Shown: piece after piece, positions 9,001 to 14,914 of the stretch
Layout: each line of letters starts with the position of its first letter
Numbering within the stretch: position 1 is the first letter of the stretch
Source: Cymbomonas tetramitiformis
Taxonomy: Eukaryota; Chlorophyta; Pyramimonadophyceae; Pyramimonadales; Pyramimonadaceae
Reading direction: 5' to 3'
DNA length: 16,535 nt
NCBI GenBank assembly: GCA_001247695.2
Contig: LGRX02033517.1
Span: 48,849-65,383 of the forward strand
Notes under the pieces: generated by a model
Seen by the model: only the letters and a program-made list of their open reading frames with translations
Databases searched by the model: none
Told to the model about the DNA's origin: nothing
Translations under genes and position numbers: made by a program

Positions 9001-12000
9001 ACCATTGATGTTGCAGGCGTCACCACGTCCACAGGATCACCAAGCAAATGCTGGGACAAAGACGCCATATGACGTCTTGGGTTTATATATTAATGTGATT
9101 GTAAAATATGGGCATAAAATGTTGTATGCCTGTCTGTCCACATCACAAATATCTCAAGGTCCCCTCCATGTCCCTTGGAGGCAAGAGTCGATGTTTCGCC
9201 ATTCAACACAAACGCACAAAGTTTCCGAGTCAGATTCTCCAAATCAAATCTTTCAGCATTGACAGATGTGCACACGGCGACTTGAGCTCCATGGAGTCGG
9301 CGCCGCCATCGTGTAAGCTGCTTCGTTCTGAGCGCACGCCGACATGCCTTCCATTCCCCCAATTAAGCAGCCCCGCGCCTTCCATTCCCCCAGTTCATCT
9401 GCATCGTGTTTTCCATTCCCCCAGTTCATCTGTACCGTGTTTTCCATTCCCCCAGTTAATCAGCACCGTGCCTTCCATTCCCCCAGTTCATCTGCATCGT
9501 GTTTTCCATTCCCCCAGTTCATCAGCACCGTGCCTTCCACTCCCCCAGTTCATCTGCACCGTGTTTTCCATTCACCCAGTTCATCAGCACCGTGCAGCTT
9601 TGCCTGGCACACTGCTGTCATACCTAGTGCCGTCACACTTGAAGGGAGAAACTCGACCGCCAGTAGATCAATTTGGGGGTACTCCTTGCCAACGGCCTCT
9701 TGGATTTCAGAGTGTGTCGTCTCGAGATGCATGTCCTGGCACCCCGCTTGCGCCAGTAAGCAGGGTGGCAAGTGAGCATGCACGCGGCGCTGATGTGATC
9801 TGTTGTGGCTGATACTTTGGGGGAGCGCCTTTGCCACTTCAGCCTCAGTTCATGAGCTTGAGCTTCGGGGTGGCGTTCGCGGCGCTCGCGCTGCTTGAGC
9901 TGGTCAGGTGGGTCCCTCGATGGCCCGAGGGCGCTCGCGCTGCTTGAGCAGGTCAGGTGGGTCCCCTCGATGGCCTGAGGGCGCTCGCGCTGCTTGAGCT
10001 GGTCAAGTGGGTCCCCTCGAGGATGATCATACGGAGCGCACACAACGCAGGAGCTGCAGGATGATCGTTCGGAGCGCACACAACGCAGGAGATAGGATGA
10101 TCGTTCGAGCGCACACAACGCAGGAGCTGCAGGATGATCGTACGGAGCGCACACAGCGCAGGGAGCTACAGGATGATCGTACGGAGCGCACACGACGCAG
10201 GAGCTGCAGGATGATCGTACGGAGCGCACACGACGCAAGAGCTGCAGGATGATCGTACGGGAGTGCCATTGGCCAACGCAGGAGCGTAAGTGGGATGACG
10301 TGAGCTGAGCACACACACCGCATGAGTCAGAGGGATGACGCACGGAGCGCGCACAACGCAGGAGCTGCAGGATGATCGTACGGAGCACACACCGCAGGAG
10401 CTGCAGGATGTGACTGCATGGGAGTCGCGCACAACGAGGAGCTGCAGGATGATCGCATGAGCGCACACCGCAGGAGCTGCAGGATGATCGTACGGAGCGC
10501 ACACACCGCAGGAGCTGCAGGGATGATCGTATTTGAGCGCACACAACGCAGGAGCTGCAGGATGATCGTACGGAGCGCACACAGCGCAAGAGCGGCATGA
10601 TGATCGTACGGAGCGCATACTACGCAGGAGCTGCAGGATGACTGACGTACGCACACAACGAGGAGCTGCAGGATGATCGTACGGGATGCACACACAACGC
10701 AGGTGTGGATGGGTAGATGATCGATGGAGCACACACACCGCAGGAGCTGCAGGATGATCGCATAGAGCGCACACAACGCAGGAGAGCTGCAGGATGATCG
10801 TACGGGAGCGCACATATCGCAGGAGCTGCAGGATGACGTACGGAGCATTAAGGTCGCAGGAGCTGCAGGATGATCGTACGGAGCGCACACAACGCAGCGT
10901 ACTGTGTGCAGTTCGCATGGACCATTTCGGAGGCTCCGTGTTAGTCGCAGGGAGCTGTTCGGAGGCAAAGAGTGCCACGGTGGTCCCCGGGATAATCCGA
11001 AGCCGGGCTTCAAGTCGATGCGACACCCTGCTGCGCATGTTGAAGGTGACGGCCAGCTCAAAGGTTAAAGGGGGAAGGGCGGGCACAGATTGGGGAGAGT
11101 GCCTCCTTTTGGGCGGCCGGTTCACGAGGCCATGGCGCCTTTCACGGATTGTCGAGACGGAGGCGACCTGTTTCTATCGTACTCTCCTAAACCTCGAGCA
11201 CCCATGCCAACCTGCACCGCACCATGCCGTACTGTCACCTGCAAGCGCATGACGCCCTCGTGTGAGATCTGTATGATGCCCTCGTGCATGACATGCATGA
11301 CGCCCTCGTGTGGGATCTGCATGCCACCCTGGTGCATGACATGCATGACGCCCTCGTGAATCTTTATGACGCCCGTGCATGACATGCATGACGCCCGTGT
11401 GGGATCTGCACTACTTCTGGTGCATGACATGCATGACGCCCTCGTGTGGGATCTGCATGACGCCCTCGTGCATGACATGCATGACGCCCTCGTGTGAGAT
11501 CTGTATGACGCCCTGGTGCATGACATGCATGACACCATCTTGTGGGATCTGCATGCCACCCTCATGCATGATCTGCATGACGCCCTCTTGTGGGATCTGC
11601 ATGCCACCCTGGTGCATGACATGCATGACGCCCTCGTGCATGGCATGCATGCCGCCCTCGTGTGGGATCTGCATGCCACCCTGGTGCATGACATGTATGA
11701 CGCCCTCGTGCATGATCTGCATGACGCCCTCGTGTGGAATCTGCATGACGCCCTCGTGCATGACATGCATGACGCCCTCGTGTGGGATCTGCATGACGCC
11801 CTCGTGCATGACATGCATGACGCCCTCGTGTGAGATCTGTATGACGCCCTGGTGCATGACATGCATGACACCATCTTGTGGGATCTGCATGCCACCCTCA
11901 TGCATGATCTGCATGACGCCCTCTTGTGGGATCTGCATGCCACCCTGGTGCATGACATGCATGACGCCCTCGTGCATGGCATGCATGCCGCCCTCGTGTG

Positions 12001-14914
12001 GGATCTGCATGCCACCCTGGTGCATGACATGTATGACGCCCTCGTGCATGATCTGCATGACGCCCTCGTGTGGAATCTGCATGACGCCCTCGTGCATGAC
12101 ATGCATGACGCCCTCGTGTGGGATCTGCATGACGCCCTCGTGCATGACATGCATGACGCCCTCGTGTGGGATCTGCATGACGCCCTCGCGAGCCTGGGTG
12201 GGATGGAGTAGGCACTTTTCTTTGCTGCTCGGAATGGCTGCGCCACTATGGCTGGCGGGAGGGCCGCAGCCTTGGCCTCCAGCGCATCTCACCGGTGGGC
12301 CCTGCACACAACGTGCCGCTTGCCTGCACACCTGCTGCAGCTTGGCATCATTGCTACACGTTCGCGGTCGGCCTACGTGCTTGAACTCGAGTAGTCTGCT
12401 CGTCAGAGATTGCTCTCAAGCTTGCCACAACTCGGGTCGCCGACATCTTTCATGTATTTCAGACGAGACATGGTCCACCGGAATAGCTACTCCTCGTTCT
12501 CATTTCAGACGAGACATGGTCGACTGGAATAGCTGCTCCTCGTCCTCATTTCAGACTAGACATGGTCGACCGGAATCGCTGCTCCTCGTCCTCATTCTTT
12601 CTCAGTGTTGTTGCAAATGGCACTTGCAGTGGCTGAATCGATACTTCATCCCAACATTTTTCTTCGGGAGCATTGGTGGAGCCTCTCCGGGCCGTAACCA
12701 GACTCTCGCGACACGGAATGACAGTGGCGCGGTGGTGGCAGGTTATGTGAGCCCGTCTCGGCTTGCCGCCTGCGGAGGCTTGGTGTCCCTCGGCATCTCT
12801 GACACACTGGTAGCCTCCCTTCACCGCGTCACAAGTAGCTGCATTCACACACTGGTAGCCTCCCTTCACCGCGTCACAAGCAGCTGTGTTCACTCACCAG
12901 TAGCCTCCCTTCACCGCGCCGTATAGCTGGGCGTTCACACACTGGTAGCCTCCCTTCACCGCGTCACGTAGCTGCATTCCACCAGGCCTCCCTCACCGTC
13001 ACAAGTAGCTGCGTTCACACACTGGTAGCCTCCTTCACCGCGTCACCAGCTGCATTCACACACTGGTAGCCCCTTCACCTCGTCACAAGTAGCTGTGTTC
13101 ACACACTGGTAGCCTCCCTTCATCGCGTCACAAGTAGCTGTGTTCACACACGGGTAGCCTCCCTTCACCGCGTCACAAGCACCAGTGACAGCCAATGTAA
13201 CAGCGCTTCGTGCAGCATCGCTTGCAATCACCATGCTCGCACTTGCAGGCCTCCACGGTGGGAAAATATTATGGCCGGAGGAAAATATGTGGTGGTTGGC
13301 CTAAGACGGTGCGCCTCCTCCCAGCAGCAGATCATCCCCTGTGCCTCCTCCCAGCCGCAGAGCATCCCCTGTGCCTCCTCCCAGCCGCAGATCATCCCCT
13401 GTGCCTCCTCCCAGCCGCAGATCATCCCTGTGCCTCCTCCCAGTCGCAGATCATCCCCTGTGCCTCCTCCCAACCGCAGATCATCCCCTGTGCCTCTGTT
13501 GCCCATGGTTGCCGATATATCATGGATGCTTGATGGCGGGCAGCTGGAGGCTGTATTCTTTCTTCTGAACCTTTTGTTGTGGATGCGTTATTGTGAGCCG
13601 TTGTTTTTGTATTGTGTATGGAGGCGGTGCAGGTGGAAGGCACGGCGGCGGGCATTGTAGGGGGGGCGCTCTTTTCCTTTGCCCTTCAATGGCTTCTGCA
13701 GGTAGTCCACAGTCTGCCCTTGAGAATATATCTTTGGTTGGTCGATTTTAGTGTTTTTCTCATATTGGGCGCCGAGGGAGCAGCTGGTGCTGTGTGCGAG
13801 GTGACGGAGGGGACAGCTGGTGCTGTGTGTGAGGTGATCTGAGGGGCAGCTGGTGCTGTGTGCGAGTTGACGGAGGGGACAGCTGGTGCTGTGTGCGAGG
13901 TGACGGAGGGGGCAGCTGGTGCTGTGTGCGAGGTGACGGAGGGGCAGCTGGGTGCTGTGTGCGAGGTGACGGAGGGGGCAGCTGGTGCTGTGTGCGAGGT
14001 GACGGAGGGGGCAGCTGGTGCTGTGTGCGAGGTGACGGGAGGGCAGTTGGTGCTGTGTGTAGGTGAGGGGAGGGGGGCAGCTGGTGCTGCGTGCGAGTTG
14101 ACGGAGGGGGCAGCTGGTGCTGTGTGCGAGTTGACGGAGGGGCAGCCGTGCTGTGTGTGTGCGAGGTGACGGAGGGGGCAGCTGGTGCTGTGTGCGAGGT
14201 GACGGAGGGGGCAGCTGGTGCTGTGTGCGAGGTGACGGGGGGGGCAGCTGATGCTATGTGTAAGCCAATCGTAGAACTATGCTAGCACTCCTCTGAATGG
14301 TTTGTGGGAACAGGGACAAGGGCAGTCTGCTTTATCCTGACGGGTGCTTTGACACAAGGCAGGTTTGGTGTCACCCATGGCATGTGTTTTGGGACAAGGT
14401 AAGCCTGGTCATCTCATGGCGTGTGTTTTGGGACAAGGTAAGTCTGGCAAAATCTCATGGCGTGTGTTTTGGAACAAGATGGGTTTGGTGTCATCCTTGA
14501 CAGGTGCTCATTCAAGGATGAGCGTAAGCGTCTATAGCTCGCGCCACCCACCATTTTTGTTTTGAAAGGTGATGAACTTCTTGGCATGATTCGAGAACAG
14601 ACTCTGAAGAGGCGGCGGAAGATTTTGTGTCGGGTTTGACAGCTTCGGGAAGTCGATGCATTGCCACTTGAAGATTGTAGAATCCTTCTGGCGTCAGTGG
14701 GTGAGAGCATCTGTGCATCACTGGTTTCGATTCAATGGGCTTTGAATATGCACTTCACAAAATGCGCGTTTGCGCTAAAGTTAGCCAGACGTAGGAAATC
14801 AAACAACAGATATGTTTGCGGGCTGATGCAGGTGCGGGACTCTTGGAGGCAACAACTGCTCAGATGGACAATATTTTCATTCCATTACACTACTTTGCGT
14901 TGATGATGATTTGA
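2991..14914 (+). CDS. DOLK: Dolichol kinase gene, spliced, whole supported extent
   Basis: DOLK transfers phosphate from CTP to dolichol, giving the dolichyl phosphate that carries glycans for N-glycosylation, O-mannosylation and GPI anchors; it is a polytopic ER-membrane enzyme. Supported exons: 2991-3083, 5450-5500 or 5505, 6231-6336, 8507-8651, 8801-8882, 9843-9907, 11089-11178, 12212-12294, 12742-12809, 13249-13308, 13633-13786, 14832-14914. Candidates: 2698-2892, 5696-5755, 5921-6046. From 6231 onward all nine junctions agree in phase and give 311 residues plus TGA. With every candidate the protein is about 486 residues, near the family's usual 500-570. The order of motifs (GEA, RKYFH, DxRD, HFSLLLG, LGxxDT, KT-EGT, E..T.Q.DN) is that of the family. 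No stop or frameshift occurs in any exon, so the gene looks functional. The 5' end and the 5506-6230 part are uncertain. Confidence 0.85.
3120..3700 (-). repeat. Dispersed GC-rich repeat, copy C, inverted, inside a DOLK intron
   Basis: The reverse complement of 3122-3203 matches 577-655, that of about 3185-3300 matches 2215-2330, and that of about 3420-3672 matches 663-935. The GC-rich block is itself doubled: about 3284-3425 and 3428-3565 are diverged tandem copies of roughly 144 bases, each with GAGCCCCTCTGC. A minus-strand frame stays open across it for 226 codons (3913-3233) but is Gly/Arg/Ala-rich with no recognisable domain. Confidence 0.75.
3994..4009. repeat. (GT)8 microsatellite
   Basis: Eight GT units precede CTGCCTCTT. 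The same GT-then-CTGCCTCTT arrangement recurs at 4833-4845, the junction of the 451-bp duplication. Confidence 0.9.
4024..4421. repeat. Two diverged tandem copies, period 237
   Basis: Bases 4024-4183 and 4261-4421 are alignable. Both start TGCCGGGGGACT and share GTGAACGGGGACGGCC, a CCCTGTGG run and GATTCGTCT. Translations on either strand stay similar between copies, but no family is recognisable, so I treat this as intronic repeat DNA. Confidence 0.7.
4387..5288. repeat. 451-bp tandem duplication
   Basis: Bases 4387-4837 are repeated at 4838-5288 with only a few differences (for example near 4453 versus 4904). The unit begins CTGCCTCTTGGAGAG and ends CAGTGTGT; the second copy runs into a longer GT tract (5283-5296). 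It contains GTCCCATCCATCGACC and a T-rich run (4508-4518 and 4959-4969). The paired 98-codon open frames at 4496-4792 and 4947-5243 exist because the unit was copied and are not considered genes. Confidence 0.95.
5450..5505 (+). CDS. DOLK: DOLK exon: VAQGLVLMARHTLLSVG
   Basis: The acceptor CTGTTTCAG (AG at 5448-5449) is followed by GTA GCG CAA GGA, phase 0, encoding VAQGLVLMARHTLLSVG. This continues the GEA-x-x-V-x-Q-G-L pattern started by the exon at 2991-3083. The 3' end is ambiguous: GTCACG at 5501 (phase 0) or GTGCGC at 5506 (phase 2). The latter resembles the GTGCGT/GTGCGC donors of three other junctions, but the former is phase-compatible with the candidate exon at 5696. A hydrophobic helix is expected here. 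Confidence 0.6.
5566..5675. repeat. 55-bp direct duplication
   Basis: Two copies, 5566-5620 and 5621-5675, begin GTTCAGCGGCTGCGAG and appear identical apart from their outer edges. They fall in the proposed intron after the exon at 5450. Confidence 0.95.
5696..5755 (+). CDS. DOLK: Candidate DOLK exon, loop region
   Basis: CAATTGTAG precedes 20 codons reading AELPLLSGAPSGIATWADDN before GTGAGC at 5756, phase 0 at both ends. The position suits the poorly conserved loop after the first third of the protein. There is no conserved motif, so support is only the splice signals and phase. Confidence 0.25.
5921..6046 (+). CDS. DOLK: Candidate DOLK exon with HAEVALVI...LLLL
   Basis: An open stretch includes ALKAIHAEVALVIGEPSD and VHLLLL and ends before a good donor, GTACGT at 6047, in phase 0, matching the exon at 6231. 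Plant DOLKs have an R-x-E-I-x-x-I-I-Q segment followed by a Leu-rich helix here, and the E-V-A-L-V-I...LLLL spacing fits. The acceptor is uncertain: 5919-5920 gives the needed phase, but AG at 5917-5918 or 5962-5963 are stronger by context and would need a different upstream phase. Confidence 0.35.
6231..6336 (+). CDS. DOLK: DOLK exon: membrane segment LLKLALIGAG...AWLQ
   Basis: The acceptor GTCGCAG (AG at 6229-6230) follows a branch-point-like ACTACTAAT at about 6167. The exon reads PPQPQPAASLLKLALIGAG then TAGLAFAWLQTTGALH plus one base, and ends before GTGAGC at 6337. It encodes a hydrophobic helix just before the DPITW loop of the next exon, the order seen in the family. Joining to 8507 adds GT to the leftover G and keeps frame. 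A second acceptor nine bases in (6239) would remove three residues. Confidence 0.7.
7309..7351. repeat. 18-bp hairpin in the centre of the inverted-repeat element
   Basis: CTAGCGGAAACG-C-GGACG at 7309-7326 pairs with 7334-7351 with one mismatch and a seven-base loop. It lies beside a second fold-back at 7357-7411. Confidence 0.85.
7357..7411. repeat. Nested palindrome with perfect 22-bp core
   Basis: The 22 bases at 7371-7392 are a perfect palindrome (ATGCTCGCTTG and its complement). They are flanked by 9-base inverted arms CTTCCCTCA (7357-7365) and TGAGGGAAG (7403-7411). Confidence 0.9.
8507..8651 (+). CDS. DOLK: DOLK exon: DPITW loop and following membrane helix
   Basis: After GTGCCAG (AG at 8505-8506) the exon supplies GT to complete a Gly codon, then reads QDPITWMAQYAIATRTRQ, LLTGYWIALIGVTVILL and RGTLRAATAATT, and ends in two bases of an Arg codon before GTGCGT at 8652. 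Known DOLKs have x-P-x-x-W followed about 20 residues later by R-x-x-L-x-x-Y-W and a hydrophobic helix, and the match is close. An alternative acceptor at 8510-8511 would drop two codons and break the phase with the preceding exon. Confidence 0.8.
8801..8882 (+). CDS. DOLK: DOLK exon: VVVRKYFHVLAVVMFAPG
   Basis: GGTCGCAG (AG at 8799-8800) is followed by one base completing the split Arg codon, then RRIPHVVVRKYFHVLAVV and MFAPGFIAE, ending phase 0 before GTGCGT at 8883. R-K-Y/x-F/Y-H-x-x-A-V-x-M-F-x-P is one of the strongest DOLK signatures and was the first clue to the gene. The preceding intron is only 149 bases (8652-8800) and has the same GTGCGT donor. Confidence 0.9.
9347..9595. repeat. 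31-bp minisatellite, about 8 copies
   Basis: The unit has CCATTCCCCCAGTTCATC then TGCACCGTG with variants. It lies in the DOLK intron 8883-9842. Two plus-strand frames through it (Pro/Ser/His-rich, 143 and 234 codons) are products of the repeat. The rest of this intron shows only two short shared strings (CCACAGGATCACCA at about 8968 and 9029). Confidence 0.9.
9843..9907 (+). CDS. DOLK: DOLK exon: FGVAFAALALLELVR
   Basis: GCCACTTCAG (AG at 9841-9842) opens PQFMSLSFGVAFAALALLEL in phase 0, then V and two bases (AG) before GTGGGT at 9908. Joined to the previous exon it reads GFIAEPQFMSL, and to the next one LLELVRLGRVPPFG. Plant DOLKs have P-x-F-L-x-L-A-F-G-x-A...L-E-x-x-R at this place. The last 27 bases of the exon, with the donor, are repeated twice more inside the intron. 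Confidence 0.88.
9881..10020. repeat. 49/50-bp triplication of exon tail plus donor
   Basis: Units start at 9881, 9930 and 9980. Each holds GGCGCTCGCGCTGCTTGAGC, then (T/A)GGTCA(G/A), then GTGGGTCC. The first unit is the true exon end (to 9907) and donor; the next two are intronic copies, so three equivalent 5' splice sites stand in a row, the third with AA instead of AG before GT. Periods of 49 and 50 mean that use of a later donor would usually change frame. Confidence 0.92.
10021..10898. repeat. 38-bp minisatellite, about 23 copies
   Basis: The consensus is GATGATCGTACGGAGCGCAC then ACAACGCAGGAGCTGCAG. Many units carry small indels. It fills most of the DOLK intron 9908-11088 and directly follows the exon-tail triplication. 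Long minus-strand frames across it (for example 321, 319 and 244 codons, rich in Cys/Ser/Arg/His) are repeat translations. Confidence 0.95.
11089..11178 (+). CDS. DOLK: DOLK exon: PPFGRPVHEAMAPFTDCRDGG
   Basis: GGGCACAG (AG at 11087-11088) is followed by one base completing AGA, then LGRVPPFGRPVHEAMA, PFTDCRDGGDLFL and two bases of a Ser codon before GTACTC at 11179. The family has P-P-x-G...F-x-D-x-R-D-x-G/D at this site; the acidic residues face the cytidylyl/phosphoryl chemistry in models of the family. The next exon restores the Ser and continues HFSLLLG. Confidence 0.88.
11249..12190. repeat. 24-bp minisatellite with a 336-bp higher-order repeat
   Basis: Two alternating 24-base half-units, ATGACGCCCTCGTGCATGAC-ATGC and ATGACGCCCTCGTGTGGGAT-CTGC, give about 39 repeats, disturbed around 11345-11420. 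Bases 11420-11755 and 11756-12091 appear identical, with a further 76-base partial copy, so a 14-unit block was duplicated recently. It fills the DOLK intron 11179-12211. Because 24 is divisible by three, every frame without a stop stays open; the 515-codon frame 11379-12926 is array plus intron and two real exons read through. Confidence 0.95.
12212..12294 (+). CDS. DOLK: DOLK exon: HFSLLLGMAAPLWLA
   Basis: GGATGGAGTAG (AG at 12210-12211) is followed by one base completing Ser, then HFSLLLGMAAPLWLAGG, PQPWPPAHLT and one base before GTGGGC at 12295. The wording H-F-S-L-L-L-G-x-A-x-P-x-W is nearly the plant DOLK sequence at the lumen-proximal helix. The stretch after WLA is about ten residues longer than I would expect and Pro-rich. 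No other GT donor of the right phase exists nearby. Confidence 0.88.
12455..12595. repeat. 46-bp repeat, three copies
   Basis: The string ATTTCAGACGAGACATGGTC recurs with variants at 12456, 12502 and 12548, each followed by a GGAAT(A/C)GCT stretch ending in CTCCTCGT. It lies in the DOLK intron 12295-12741. Confidence 0.92.
12742..12809 (+). CDS. DOLK: DOLK exon: LAACGGLVSLGISDTL
   Basis: GGTGGCAG (AG at 12740-12741) precedes GT, completing Gly, then YVSPSRLAACGG and LVSLGISDTL, phase 0, before GTAGCC at 12810. The family motif is A-G-x-L-S-L-G-x-G-D-T-x-A-S, part of the CTP-binding region. Here the Gly before Asp is Ser (GISDT), an unusual substitution at a strongly conserved site; the Asp and Thr are kept. 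The next exon supplies AS. The donor lies inside the first unit of a 45-bp array. Confidence 0.88.
12802..13180. repeat. 45-bp minisatellite starting at a 5' splice site, about 9 copies
   Basis: The unit is ACACTGGTAGCCTCCCTTCA then CCGCGTCACAAGTAGCTGC and ATTCAC. The first ACACACTG of the array is the end of the DOLK exon 12742-12809, and GTAGCC is its donor. GGTAGCC or a variant recurs at about 12854, 12899, 12944, 12985, 13024, 13066, 13110 and 13154. Some units have lost bases. Confidence 0.93.
13249..13308 (+). CDS. DOLK: DOLK exon: ASTVGKYYGRRKICGGWPKT
   Basis: The acceptor CGCACTTGCAG (AG at 13247-13248) and the donor GTGCGC at 13309 bound exactly 20 codons in phase 0 at both ends. 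They read ASTVGKYYGRRKICGGWPKT. With neighbours this gives SDTL-ASTVG...WPKT-VEGT, matching the DOLK CTP-binding region G-D-T-x-A-S-x-x-G...R/K-W-x-x-x-K-T-x-E-G-T. The Lys and Thr before the EGT are present. Confidence 0.92.
13309..13497. repeat. 30-bp minisatellite starting exactly at a donor, six copies plus a partial
   Basis: The unit GTGCCTCCTCCCAGCCGCAG then ATCATCCCCT starts at the first intron base (13309; the first unit is 32 bases with GTGCGC) and repeats at 13341, 13371, 13401, 13430 and 13460. Each unit therefore begins with a GT that resembles the donor. It fills the first half of the 324-base intron 13309-13632. Confidence 0.95.
13633..13786 (+). CDS. DOLK: DOLK exon: VEGTAAGIVGG and membrane helix
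   Basis: GGCGGTGCAG (AG at 13631-13632) opens VEGTAAGIVGGALFSFAL, QWLLQVVHSLPLRIYLWL and VDFSVFLILGAEGAA plus one base before GTGCTG at 13787. K-T-x-E-G-T-x-A-G is highly conserved in DOLK and here bridges two exons. The 3' end is uncertain: GTGTTT at 13751 is also phase 1 and would remove twelve residues. The family usually has 14-15 residues from Trp to LLEA; the two choices give 24 and 12. A 33-bp array begins at the later donor. Confidence 0.8.
13774..14262. repeat. 33-bp minisatellite over a probable 5' splice site, about 14 copies
   Basis: The unit is GCAGCTGGTGCTGTGTGCGA then GGTGACGGAGGGG with length variants. Its first copy covers the end of the DOLK exon 13633-13786 (GAGGGAGCAGCTG) and the donor GTGCTG. 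Each unit also holds GAGGTGACG, a second donor-like string. It occupies about half of the 1045-base intron 13787-14831. Confidence 0.93.
14342..14500. repeat. 39-41-bp repeat carrying GTAAG donors, about four copies
   Basis: TGTGTTTTGGGACAAGG recurs at 14383, 14422 and 14463 with a decayed copy near 14345. Two copies are followed by TAAGCCTGG or TAAGTCTGG, so they contain GTAAGC and GTAAGT, close to consensus 5' splice sites, although no exon was found here. It lies in the DOLK intron 13787-14831. Confidence 0.85.
14832..14914 (+). CDS. DOLK: Last DOLK exon: LLEATTAQMDNIFIPL and stop
   Basis: GCTGATGCAG (AG at 14830-14831) is followed by two bases completing a codon, then AGLLEATTAQMDNIFIPL, HYFALMMI and TGA at 14912-14914. 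L-L-E-A-x-T-x-Q-x-D-N-x-x-x-P-L near the C-terminus is a hallmark of eukaryotic DOLK, including the Gln and the Asp-Asn pair. The protein ends eight residues after it, as in plants. Confidence 0.92.

Noticed and set aside
9633..11125. Long minus-strand Cys/Ser/Arg frames (321, 319, 244 codons)
   Set aside because: Translations of the 38-bp minisatellite and exon-tail repeats.
11122..12331. 374- and 306-codon minus-strand open frames
   Set aside because: Opposite-strand translations of the same 24-bp array, with no non-repeat domain.
11379..12926. 515-codon plus-strand open frame, longest in the window
   Set aside because: It is the 24-bp array (Met/Thr/Cys/Pro periods) read through a proposed intron, two genuine DOLK exons (12212-12294 and 12742-12809) and the intron between them. 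The period is a multiple of three, which keeps it open.
13309..14262. CRISPR-like arrays of about 30-33-bp units
   Set aside because: Units are contiguous without unique spacers, lie in spliced introns of a eukaryotic gene, and have no cas genes nearby.
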